Of a stretch of 64,000 nucleotides of DNA, positions 46,384 through 59,216 are shown one piece after another. The translations under genes and the position numbers were made by a program. The DNA is from Ganoderma boninense (Eukaryota; Basidiomycota; Agaricomycetes; Polyporales; Polyporaceae). Position 1 is the stretch's first letter. Every line of letters begins with the position of its first letter. The DNA is taken from positions 2,480,001 through 2,544,000 of the forward strand of contig CM035313.1 in assembly GCA_002900995.3 (NCBI GenBank), in the 5' to 3' direction. Under the pieces are notes generated by a model, which worked only from the letters and a program-made list of their open reading frames with translations, searched no databases and was not told the origin of the DNA.

Positions 46384-46706
46384 GGGTGATTGTCTGAGAG
46401 GGAGGGTCGTGGCGACAGAGTAAGCGGGGTTGCCGCATTAGGGCACCGACGGGTCGCGTCTCTTTCTCCCTTTCCCACGCCAAACGCGATCGCTGGGTAG
46501 GCCAAGCGCTCGGTCTCGGCAAAACGCGTGCAAGCGACACTGACTGGCAATGGCATTGGGACTGCCAGACCCGCACTGGGCTTCCAAACCTTGCTTTACC
46601 CTGAACCCTCATCTGATCCTCTGCCTTGCAACTGTTGCTTACTCGCTGCTATGTTGTAGCTTGACCTAGACCGTGACCGACTCCACTCCCCCTTGCACAG
46701 TCTGGC
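46384..46706. promoter_or_regulatory. divergent promoter, HLTF-like / Cdc1-Ted1 paralogue 2
   Basis: 323 bp between two divergent start codons. It presumably carries both promoters. No specific element is asserted. Confidence 0.4.
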
Positions 46707-48935
46707 ATGGTTTTGGTCCGCCCCAGACTTGTGAACCTCATACGCTTGTTATGGCTTCTACTTGTCGCCTGGTACGAGCTTGGTACATTTTACTTCCATA
46801 CATCAAGCTGCTCGTGGCCGGACCACCCCCTTCAAATCTCGGTAAGCTTTCTCACCGGCCTCTCTAAACAATGATTCATTGAAGTAGATGTCACTCTCAT
46901 GTAGACAGCCTCGCCTTACCATGTACTCATAGTGGCAGACCCACAAATACTTGATCACCGTTCCTACCCAGATCGCCCGGCATGGCTCTCGCGGTTAACG
47001 CAGTTTATTGTGGACCTATATCTGCGCAAGAGTTGGCGTGCTGTGTTGCGACAAGGGCCGCAAGCCGTGGTGTTCCTTGGTGACATGATGGACAACGGGC
47101 GGTATGACATGTCGGATGACGAGTGAGTGTTCTACATCTGCTCGAAGGATATGCGTCAATGAGGAATCCCTGGCACTCTTGTACCTAATTAATGACGTGT
47201 ACCACTATTCGCTAAAGGCGAACAACAAGGAGGCCTTCTATTATGGGCAAGAGGTCTCCTCTATGACAATCATTAAGTGCGCACAACTAACTCGATGAAA
47301 TTCCAATCTCGACAATTCAACCCGACATAACAGTAAGCAGATTGTCGTTCCACGTTTTCTGTCGAAGACGTGCCCAAACGATGTTCCTTTTCGCGCCGAA
47401 ACACCGCAATGACATGTAGCGGATACGTCTTCCCTGTCATTCATTGACGGTCTGTTCCTGCTGCCCTTCACATGCGTGCTGACATGCATCCCTTAGATAT
47501 GAGACGTACTTCCGGAGATTCAAGAGTATCTTCGCCGCCGACATACAGCTCCCCGTGTATTACCTCCCAGGCAATCACGATATCGGGTAAGCGCGACATC
47601 CATGCCTCCTCAACGTGTCGACGTACTCAAGTTCCGCCTATTCAGACTAGGTGCATCCTCTCCGAGATACCGATTCTCTGATCATGCTGTGGAGCGATAT
47701 GTGTCACATTTCAGCCCACTCAACCAGCGCACCACCTTCGGCGGCCACACGGTGTACATGCTAGATGCCCCCGGTCTCGTAGACGAAGAGCGCGAGCGAG
47801 CCGACCTCGGGGTATCATACGCTCAATGGGCACAATCGAGGCCCAACCGCACTGTCGCCTTCCTGCAATCTTCCGCGCAAGGTACGCATTTCAATGCAAC
47901 TGCCAACCTTCACTACGTGCTTCCTGCTGCGGAACGACAGCCAGCGTTCGCCCGCAATACTGTCTATCTTCACTGCTGATCCTCTCCGGGATTTTCTCCC
48001 AGGTGCAGTCGCGGATCCCGAGCACCCAATTCTGTTGTTCACCCACGTCCCGCTCTTCCGGCCCGAAGGGACAGACTGTGGGCCCCTTCGCGAGCGCGGC
48101 ACGATCCGCGAGGGAAGAGGCCTCGGGTACCAGAACCTCCTCTCTCCGCAAGCGTCGCTACTAGTCCTGCAGAGCCTCCGGCCCGCGATCGTGTTCAGGT
48201 AACTTCCCCACCTCCCTTATCGAGTGCTGCCCTCCAACATTCTGACGAGCCCCCACGCCCAGCGGAGACGACCATGATTACTGCGAGTACGTACACACCG
48301 TGCCCGTAGCCGACGCAAAGCGTCCGTCGCCTCCCCTGTCCGTCCCAGAGATCACCGTCAAGTCCTTCTCAATGGTCATGGGCATCCGCCTCCCAGGCTA
48401 CCAGCTCCTCTCCCTCGACCCACGCTCCCCCGGCAGCGGCACGCCGTCCTTCGCGCACCAGCCCTGCCTCCTTCCGGACCAGCTCGGCATCTATCTGAAC
48501 GTATACATTCCCCTCCTCGCGCTGACGCTGATCGTCTTGCTCGCCGCGAACGCCCGGCGTGTCCTCGGACGGCACTCGTCCCCTACGCGCGCCTTCGGGG
48601 ACCGAGACTCGGCGTCGATCCCGCTCGCCTCCCCGACCGCGGAGGACGTGGACTTCGATCTGCCCCCGCCGAGCGCGTGGCGCACCAAGGCGTTCCGCCA
48701 TAACGCACCCTACACACGGACGTGCACGTTCGTCTTCCGGGGGCAGGCGCGGCTCGTCACCCTATCTCTCCCAGCACTAATCGGGCCCGTGGCGAGATTC
48801 CTGTGGTCCGGCGGCGCTCGGGAAGGCGAGGCGCGGGCGAGGTTGGGGATCGGAAAAGGGTTCGTGAGGGACTTCGGGGAGGCCGCGTGGGCACCGCTCG
48901 CCTTGTTCGTCGCGATCGCGTGGTGGGTCTGGTGA
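46707..48935 (+). CDS. TED1: Cdc1/Ted1/PGAP5-family membrane metallophosphoesterase, intact motifs
   Basis: ER membrane metallophosphoesterase of the family that remodels ethanolamine phosphate on GPI anchors. The N-terminal helix is VNLIRLLWLLLVAWYELGTF, followed by CSWPDHP. Metal-binding motifs are all present: VADPQILD, VVFLGDMMDNGRYD, YYLPGNHDIG, LLFTHVPLFRPEG and SGDDHDYCEYVH. A second helix (LNVYIPLLALTLIVLLAANA) and a C-terminal helix (APLALFVAIAWWVW) complete the topology. Introns fall between DD-E and YETY, and within the codon before GDDHD, exactly as in the paralogue 13 kb away, showing common descent. The gene symbol is by family only; it could equally be called a CDC1-type gene. 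The 3' end is 113 bp from the TEN1 stop codon (convergent). Confidence 0.9.
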
Positions 48936-49048
48936 AGGGGGGGGGGAGATTTGGGACTCGACATCTCGGGCGGCGGCGTGTGGACACTTGCTCTCCGGAC
49001 CAGTAGCCAGTATTGCATACCCTCGGATTGGGCCGTAATTCTCGTAAA

Positions 49049-49620
49049 TTACGTTGCGTTCTGTGTCTCCGTCGCTCGATTGGCGTGCTTGCGGGCGCCA
49101 GCCTCCTCCTGCGCCTGGATCGCGCGGTTCCAAAGCGCGAGGTCGAGGTCCCGCGCTTCCTCCACGATGACTGCGCGGAGGACCAGATGCGGGTTTACGT
49201 CAACGAGCGGCGCGTGGGCATGCAGCAGGGGCAGAGGAAGAGCTTTCTGTAACCGGTCCCCTCTGAGTCCGTCAAACGTCTCGGTCAGAATTAGTCAAAC
49301 CCGACTTACGCTCGACAGCTCGAGATAACCCAGCGCCATCATGACCGACCTGCTCTCGCGCAGCCAAAGGGTCCGCTTCCATGCGTCGAGACAGAGGGAT
49401 ATATCCACGAAAAGGGCGTCCTGGCCGTCGTGGATCATGATGGTCGAGGACCCCCTGTCATCATGCAATAGTCTGGATGCGAAACGTCAACGAAAGGCCG
49501 AGGAACACGGTGGATGGAAACACCTTGCCTTCCGGCAACTCTGAGTTTCCGTGAGGCGAGGAGTGAAGATATGGTGGACAGCCTGGTCGGTGCTCCATGT
49601 TCGATTTGTTGGTTGGGCAT
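49049..49620 (-). CDS. TEN1: telomere-capping CST subunit TEN1-like OB-fold protein
   Basis: Small single-strand-telomere-binding OB-fold partner of STN1. Three exons. The first is MPNQQIEHGAPTRLSTISSL followed by LASRKLRVAGR. After a 56-nt intron comes LLHDDRGSSTIMIHDGQDAL and FVDISLCLDAWKRTLWLRES, continuing RSVMMALGYLELSS. After a second intron come KALPLPLLHAHAPLVDVNPH and LVLRAVIVEEARDLDLALWN, ending at ATETQNAT then TAA. The order of strands (LRVAGR, LLLxDG-x-ALFVDxSLCLD, VMxxGYLE, PxVDPxLVLRAxxVxEAxDLDLALW) is that of fungal Ten1. The first intron uses a GC donor (AG-GCAAGG), needed to keep frame. About 135 residues. Easy to miss because exons are short and the 3' end abuts the neighbouring gene. 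Confidence 0.78.
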
Positions 49621-52221
49621 TGCTTTACCCCTCACCCTGAGCGCAAAACTTCGCTAAGTTTCCGACACCACCGCCGCCGCCTCCGCGGTGAAATACCTTT
49701 CGAGGGGTTGCGCCCGTAAAGCGTTTCGGTGGCTTTGTGGTGGCAGGCGAACGTACGGTATATGACAAGCGCTCAACGACCTGAATCTCCAAGAACAATC
49801 AGGCGCCGGACCACGAAACCAGTGACTCTGACGTCCATTTTCGAAAGGCTGGCTGAGAGCTCGAGTACACGTTGAACGTAAGACTATAACAATACTCATT
49901 CTGGAGTGCAGATGTCGACGCTATGATACTTCATTGCAGCAAGATATTCAATCTGCGAGCATAACCGTGACTGATCCTGGATTTTATGTCGTAGCTAAAT
50001 ACCCCTAGACCTGGCCCGAATGCTCTGTCAAGGGATCATCCTGAGTAATTGAATACCGTGTGCGTACCTTTCCGAGTGGACATCAATGGTGCGCAGCAAG
50101 ACTCTGGTCCGCCGCAATCAGACCTCTCGCACTATAGTTTTACAACCATGTTGCAAGATTGCATCCTCAGAAGAACAGAAGCCGCATGTCGTGGTGTCAG
50201 CTGAGCCGCCTCGACCTGTTCACCTGAGACGGTGGGGGAGCTCGCGGACGAATAGAATCATATCGAGGTGGTCATCTGTACAAACCATCTCCCTCGAGCT
50301 CCAAGGAGAGCACAATGACATCGGTGCGGCATGCGGCGTGCGTCCACCACGTTCACCACTGGCGCGGTGAACTGTGGTCTCGATCCTGCGAGCGTCTTCG
50401 CCCCCGGCGGTCGAAGGCCGTACCCAAGCCGTACCTGTTTGGGGTGCAGGAGCAGAATGATTCGTTCAAGCGCAGAAGTTGATAGGAGACATTTGCCATA
50501 CGAGCGCGACTGCGGTCGACAGCCAAGGCAAAACCGGGAACCGGGCTCACAGGGAGGAATTGAGATGCCGGATCTAGGCGTCCGTTCTCAGCGCGATTCC
50601 GAGAAGCAAGCGTTGGATTTGGCAGTCCAGTAAGCCCCGCCGGTCGGCCCTGTCATCAGTGCCAATAGTGTCGAGAGGCCACCGGCTCGGTGGAACCTCT
50701 GAAGACGGCGAAAATAGAGCGGTGAGAAGGTACGTTATAGACGACGTGCTGAACGTGGACCAGGTACGTACGCATGTTCGGGACCCACGAACACTCACCG
50801 GAGGACGGTCGAGAGATCAAGACGCGACATGAGCCGGACGGATGGCGGAACTGGCGCGAGGGCCAGGAACCAGGAGGGACGTCTGGGAAGCCCATTCCTT
50901 TACCCGAGGTATGCAGGGATACATGCGGATACGGTTCTTGGGTCTGGGCGGCAAGAGAGGGTGGTACGAAGACGGGGACTTTGGGCTAATGCGGCAGGCT
51001 GAACGGTGAGTTGGTGGTGTAAGGTTGCACGCACGGTTTAGCTGAGACAGTGATGTGTGGAGTGAGAAGCACACGCGACCCGACGCGTAGGATTACGCGG
51101 GCGTGAGGCCTGATGGAGGGGCGGCGGCTGGGTTGCGCACCGAAGGCGAAGACACGCGTTGGAAGGCGCGGAGGGAAGCGCAGGTGAGAGGGGGGGCGAT
51201 AGGATGAGGCGGGGCGTGAGGCGCGAGAGGCGTGTGTCTGGGATAGGCCAGGAACTGAAGGGGAGGAATGGGAGGGGGATTGCATCAGCACTTTTAGGTT
51301 CGGATCTGGTGCAAGGATGTTGTTGGAGGGACCCGATACGGTGATATATTCGACGGGTGACGTATGGATTCGACGGCCTACCAAATCAGCGGGCGAGTTC
51401 TGACGTGGTAAACTAGCGGACAAGGAGAACAGTCAGGCTGAAGTTAAGACCAGTAGAGGCGCAGCCGTGATCCATCGAGGCGAGGTATAAGCGCCGGCTG
51501 GGGATTTTGGCGCGTTCACGCAATGAGTGCAAAGCACTGTAAGGTGGGCGGGCGTGTCGACCGGCTCGGTTGGTTCCTGCTGCTTTATCTCTACCGCGGA
51601 CTGCTCCTTGTCGGCGCGATCTCGGGGACTTCCATCGCGATTGGGAGCTTTCGGCTGCGCTGGGTTCTGGACTGGTCGGATTCGAAGACAACGCTCGCTG
51701 AGCGCACGGTGGCCGACTGGGAACAGACGGCGGGGCCATGGATGCACGTTGGTCGGGGGTCGCGGAGGAGCGCAGACGGTGGATTTGGGCCGAGCCGTCC
51801 GGGAGCGGGTCCGCGATTGGGCGGCTGTCGCTGGGGACGGAGGGGAGGCCGGTGGGCGCGCGGGCGGCGGGGGCCTGTGGAGGGACGACGCGCGAGAGAC
51901 AGCGGCGATCGATCTGTGAGCCTATCCGGGAAGAATCGTCGCCCAGCAGAGACGAATCACCCTCCAGAGACTCGCGAAGCGTCCCTTCCAGTCCCTCCAA
52001 ATATTCGACATCGATATTCGCCCTCTCCCCCATTTCGGATATCACCCTCGACGTATATAAACGTCATCACCGCCCACGAGCCCCCCCCGTCCGCTCACCC
52101 TCCGCCCCCAGCCTCCCCCGCCTCATCTCGACAAGCACCACAAAGCCTGTCCACATCAACCAGCCGTGCGTATCCGTCCCCCCTCGCCCCCTCCTCGTCT
52201 CCTCATCTCCCTCCAGCGTCA
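49621..52221. other. 2.6 kb without a supported gene; contains truncated MITE
   Basis: Upstream of TEN1 and of UGP1. Several frames are open in the GC-rich 51.5-52.2 kb part, but none has a recognisable domain; this stretch is more likely UGP1 promoter/leader. The 51378-51539 MITE remnant is listed separately. Confidence 0.4.
51378..51539 (-). mobile_element. truncated copy of the Tc1/mariner-type MITE
   Basis: Shares with the complete copy at 8.8-9.2 kb the blocks CCTACCAAATCAG, GGTAAACTAG, CAGTCAGGCTGAAGTTAAGA, GTAGAGGCGC, GTGATCCATC, GGCGAGGTATAAGCGCC and the end CGCGTTCACGCAAT...GCACTG, followed by TA. The left terminal repeat is missing and there are internal deletions and substitutions, so it is an older, degraded copy in the same relative order. 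Confidence 0.75.
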
Positions 52222-54182
<1,961 letters not shown>

Positions 54183-55059
54183 TCCCCACATGCTCCGCGA
54201 ACTTAGAACCTGCTTACCTGCGGAGTCTGCTTCGCTTTGCTTTCACCGACGATGGACGCTTTCCACCTTGCTGCTCTGTTCCTCGTCGCCCGTCGCGTGT
54301 TTCATTCCGACAGACCATATTCTCCTCCAATTCCCCTGTCACGCCCAACGCCTTCCGCTCAAGCTTTCGCATGACCTTGGATGGCTCTGCCATTCAACCT
54401 TTCACGACAGACACATATACCTTTCCCCGTTTGCGACGGTTTGGGTCTTCGCATTTTTGTCCGACACTGCATAGATGCGCTGAGGAGGAGTCAACGGACT
54501 ATAGCCGCAGGTTTCGAGGTCGAATCCAAAACAAGCGATTTGTACACTTAGTTAATAATTCCAACCGACCTTCTTCGACTTTGGTCGGGCGTTTGTGGAC
54601 ATCGTGGCAGCAAGCCTCGCCGTACATTGCGCCGTCTCAGTTGACACTGCACATGCACTGTTTTCTGCATTCGGGCTCATCGGTGTTGGATTGCAGGTGG
54701 GTGCTATTAAGGTCGGCGTGCTAATATCGGTCTTCGTGATCTCTTGGTTGGCGTGGGATGTGCTTGATATCAATATGCCTTCATCACTGCAGTGTCAGCC
54801 TCTACGCTCCTGGCCGGAATCAGGCAATGACTACTTACTCGACCTTGCGCTCCTTCAACACCGCTGTTATCGACGGAAACTTACACGTTCCTACGAACCC
54901 TGCACACATGGGCATATATATGCATGGAACACATATGGAGAGACTTAGAGGATCCTGTGTCAACCCGGTGACAGAGTCCAGGCTAGTGTCGAACACATCT
55001 AATCAGGACAAAGTTGTGGGTGAAGAGACCGTGACCCTCAAAGAGGGACAAAAACAAAA
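54183..55059. other. 3' flank of UGP1, nothing recognised
   Basis: A hydrophobic plus-strand frame (about 54660-54770) has no start context, family match or splice support, so it was not called. Confidence 0.4.
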
Positions 55060-55138
55060 TGACCACCGCAGGGGTCGAACCTGCAATCTCCTGATTACCG
55101 CATCGTAGTCAGACGCGTTGCCATTACGCCAGGCGGCC
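55060..55138 (-). tRNA. tRNA-Arg(ACG) with 7-nt intron
   Basis: Read on the minus strand: acceptor GGCCGCC pairs with GGTGGTC (two G-U pairs), discriminator A. D-arm GCGTAATGGCAACGC, anticodon stem TCTGA/TCAGG, T-arm GCAGG-TTCGACC-CCTGC. The region between the anticodon stem arms is 14 nt (CTACGATGCGGTAA). Removing TGCGGTA after position 37 leaves a normal loop CTACGAA with anticodon ACG. A TTTTGTTTTT terminator follows. Confidence 0.88.
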
Positions 55139-57269
55139 ATGTAATTCATACCAAATACTGCTATGATACGAGGCTCGTTTCGATGCACCTACCGTGCCAA
55201 AATTCGCCAGTGTGGCTTGAAAACGCGGTTTGAGTAGCCTAGACCTATGTGCAGGGAGATGTAAACGTAGTGACCTCCGTGCTGTCTTTGCATGTCAGCT
55301 TGAAGCTACCCTACTGGCGGACGATCATGGATTTCCCATCGCCGTGGCTGCTGACTCACCTATGGCCGTCGTCCAAATACCTACCATACGCTTGCCTGGT
55401 TGCGTCCCATTTCTGAGTATGTGGATTGGGGAACGAAAGATCTGGTTCCGGTCAACAAGACCGCGTGCAAGGTCTGTAGGCCATCTGCTCCCGGCCTTTC
55501 CCAACGTCGCCTGACCGCACAATGGAAAGCTCTTGATTTCAAAGACGCACGTACCGACGGCTCAGATGTCGGAACAAGTAGTAGCCTTGAAGTTTGAACA
55601 AGACACGGCAGTGACGTTGGCTCGCAGTGTCCATCGAACTGCCAATGAGGAGCCTGTCAGTGCCACTATTTGGACTCCTATGCATCACGAGACTCACAAT
55701 GTTCTTCATCCCATTGATACCGTGAACCGGCCATGACATAGGCAGAGGGGCGTCATATAAGATTCGCCGACTCGGAGGATTCCCCAGTGTGCAATGCTGC
55801 GCCGGTGACCGTGGCGCATTCAAGGAGCCGAACGGTGGTACACCCGCGTGTCGTGCGAGCTTCTCGACGATGAAGGAGCCGCACGGCATCGGACGATGGG
55901 CCACACAAGAGGCGACAGTGCTACCGCTGGGTGTTGTGCCGCGTGGCCACCGGTGAATCTGAAGGATGCGCGTCAGCCAAAACGCCAGGCATCTCGTGAG
56001 GAAGAACGGCAATGGACAGCGCATCGCACCTCATATATGCGCCTCGGTCATGCATACAACACGCCACACGTCTGGTGAGCCGGTCTCTTGCATGAGAAAG
56101 TGCTGAGCTTGAACGAGAGGGGCGTCACGGAAGACGAGTCTCTGGCGCGCCAACGCTGACCGCGGCCGCATGTGCGACCATGTGGATCGTCCCCCCTAGC
56201 ATTGCGGACGCGATAGCGGCTGGACAACGCGTGAAGCCCGTTCAATAGAAGCTGGAACCTCCGCTGAGACAAACCGACGTGTTCCACGGCGGGAGTAGCG
56301 CACGGGCTTCCGGTTCTGGTGATGCTCGTAAGCATACCTTTAGAGCTCGCGGCGCCATTCCGTCATCGTGCACCCGAGCCCGAAGCGGGGCGGGCACACT
56401 CAATATCGATGCCGGAAGTCTCTGATCTTCGCCTTCTGGATGATGCCTTGATATCAGCGACGGCTGCGAAGTGGCTCGGGAAGGCTGAGAACCCGTTTGG
56501 GATCCGCCGACCACGCGGAGGTCGGTGCGAGGCGTTGAATGAGGAAGCACCTCGTGCGTCGAAGAATGTCCGAGCCGCCGGGCATCGTGTCGGGGTTAAG
56601 ACGTCATTCTGCCGCCTTCAAAGGACCTCGAGCTGCCAGAGATGCGCTACTTGCGCCGTCATCCATTGTAAGAGTTAGAACATGATTAGTGCTTATCATG
56701 CAATGGTCATGGTCACCTGTGAACTTCACGTCGAAATGTCGGAACTTGTGCCGTCAATCAGTTGAGTCTTGCATACGTAGATGCGTCGAGGATCCGTGTC
56801 CTGGACCCGAGGCGCAGTCAACACTTCCCCTTAATGGAACTACAGCTTTGGATGGGGGTTTAGGGGGACAACGTTCTACCAAGCTTCCCTGATGCCGAAA
56901 GTTGCGGTCAATGTCGCCATGGCAAGTGAGTTGCGAATGCTTGCCCTGAGCTTCTTGGGCCATCTGATCTACCGCTGGTGCCCTTGATAAGACTGTGCAC
57001 ATGCTGCGTCAAAGAACCTCTCGCAGCGTGGCCTGCTAGTCATGAAAGGAAAGCGTGAATCATGGCCTAGATTACAGTAAGAAATGTGTAACCAAAGCTA
57101 ACGATGGCATGAGTATGCTCATGCACAATTAATATACGAATGTCCAATCTAATATCCAAAGCGTCAGTCTTGCTGCGGACGGGGCTCAGGTGTCACTCAC
57201 CAATCACTACTTTGAGTATCCAACATGCATGTAGCACGACTGCCGATACGAGACATCGAAACTGTATGA
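55139..57269. other. 2.1 kb without a supported gene
   Basis: Both strands carry only short frames lacking domains or consistent splice joins. No inverted or direct repeats were noticed. The right end is the 3' flank of the minus-strand disordered-protein gene. Confidence 0.4.
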
Positions 57270-58798
57270 TCACCTGCCCTGCTTTGCCCGAATGACTCGG
57301 TCATATGACTCTGCAATTGGGTTGCGATAGGCCAGCACAGTGAGATGTGCGCTGAGGTATGGCGGGGGCAATAGCGGGTGAATCGTCTCCAGCGTAGCAC
57401 TCTGCTCCTGCGGAGGGAAGTGTGCGGTGATCGTGATGGGGGTGCGGGGCGGAGATGGGGTAGATCGAAGGGCAAATGTGGTAAGTGCTGCGATAGACGA
57501 ACTAGAAGACATGGTAGACATTGTCCGTTGCCGCCCGGGATTAGATCGGCTGGAGAGCTTCTCAGGGACGGACGATTGGACTGGCATAGTGGCAGTGGAT
57601 GCGACTGACGATGTCGAGGTTCGCCGCAATTGTTTATGAGCAGGGGATGAAGACGATTGAGAGCCTACGCTGGTAGATGGGCCCGCTGTTCGGATGCTGG
57701 TTGGGGACCCTCCCCGAAGGCTGGTCGGAGACGAGGATGTGGTTGACATCTGCCCCGAAGCAGCATCAGGTAATACCGTGGCTAGAGGGGCTAGGGGGGC
57801 GGGCTTTCCCGCAAGCGCGCCTTGGCCGTAGGAATTTCCGCGGATGAGAGGATGTGGTCTCAACGGATGCGCTGAGGTGATTGAGTGGGTGGAGGGCGGC
57901 CGGGTCATAGCATGTCGTTTGTGGGGGGGTTCGATATCTGGAGAACGACGAGGGGGCGAATGAGTCTCTGAGCGAGCTTTCCCTCCTGGACTGGGACTGG
58001 AAATCTGGATGTCCAACTGTGGACGCGGCTGATCTTTCAAGCTTGGCGGTTGTGACTGCCTCTGAGATGGTCTCGCTGAGGCATCCGAGGGTTGCTTCTG
58101 GGGCTGGGAGGATGCAAAATCGCGTTCGATCGGGGCCATAGGGAGTTGGGACGGCCGCGCGGTATCAACACGAGGCAACGAAGCGGGGAGTGGCTTCGGA
58201 GTAGCGACATCGTGACCGACGGTGGCATTCACCGGAGCCTGCTGGGGATGCACAGGCGCGGGCTGAGCGGTAGGAGGCTGCTTACTGGCTTGCTCGATTG
58301 GTGTAGTGTCCGCATCAGAGTCGTTGTCCGGTGTTGCAGCGCCGCTCTCACTTGACACCCATTCGTCATCATCTTCGCCCTCGTCCGGGCTTGAAATGGA
58401 AAAATCTGCTTTCTGTCGCGAAGCGTTCTGCTTCGTAGCCGCGTTGGGGGTTGGGGCCCGACGCAACGCTGCGGTTGGGAGGTTCTCTCTTGAGTGGACG
58501 CGAATCCCACTGTTGGTGCGCATGAACTGAGCACTCGCAGCGCGTGCGGCGGGCTATACGTGGCGCACACCATAAAAAGAGAGCCATAAGGTCACCATTG
58601 AAGCTGGATCGTCGCGCAAAAAGCAGGACGCACCTCGTGATGGAAGAGGGCGGACTTCTTTGCTTTATCGGACACCCTCGCGGGCGGCGGGTCCTTCTGA
58701 GTAATCTGTAAATTGGCACCGAGCTTGGAAGAGCCTCCCGACGAGGAGCGCGAGTGCGAGCGGATCTGGCCGCTGGGTCTGTGGGCTCTTGCAGGCAT
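57270..58798 (-). CDS. conserved disordered basidiomycete protein (DUF1752-like?)
   Basis: No firm function. Exon 1, MPARAHRPSGQIRSHSRSSS, runs to LGANLQITQKDPPP and SDKAKKSALFHHE; after an intron near 58610-58520 come MRTNSGIRVHSRENLPTAAL and the acidic motif SISSPDEGEDDDEWVSSESG with AATPDND. The rest is Ser/Pro/Thr/Gln-rich with scattered Arg/His (RHAMTRPPSTHSITSAHPLR) and ends ESYDRVIRAKQGR. The pair TQKDPPP plus DDEWVSSESGAATP resembles fungal proteins carrying the DUF1752 region, some linked to nitrogen or carbon signalling, but this is from memory of motifs only. The 3' end may continue through another intron, since GCAG-GTGATC precedes the stop. Shares a 418-bp divergent promoter with UTP6. 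Confidence 0.6.
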
Positions 58799-59216
58799 GG
58801 CTGGCAATGATGGATGAGGTGGACGTGGAGGAGTGAGATGCTTCGTCTCGCGCCACGGCCTACGGCGCCTCGGTCGGACCCGCCGGAACTCGAATCATCG
58901 CTCCGGCCATGTCATACCCCGCGTCGCAGCTTCGCCTTCAGCCACCTTCATGAGACTTGTCAGTTGCGTCTCGCAATCAGTCTTCCTCCTAGACGATGCT
59001 TACCGGCGGCACGTCGGTCCCTGTATGGTGGCTGGGGCAGTCGCAAGTGCATACCAGCTCCCCCCGCCCAACGGCCGCTCCCGCCACATCCAACCTCAGC
59101 GACCGAGCACGTGACGACCGTTAGAATTTCGGGTGTAGCAGAAGTGGCGCCCGCAACGTCTTCTGCTTTCGCCGTCCACCCGGATTCTTGACGCACTGAA
59201 GAGGTTGGTTGGACAA
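58799..59216. promoter_or_regulatory. divergent promoter region, disordered protein / UTP6
   Basis: 418 bp between divergent start codons. Short frames here have no support. No specific motif is claimed. Confidence 0.35.

Noticed and set aside
54595..54800. Hydrophobic plus-strand frame (SAFGLIGVGLQVGAIKVGVL) suggesting a membrane protein
   Set aside because: No splice-supported extension, and the opposite strand is equally open with a Ser/Thr-rich sequence. Probably chance.
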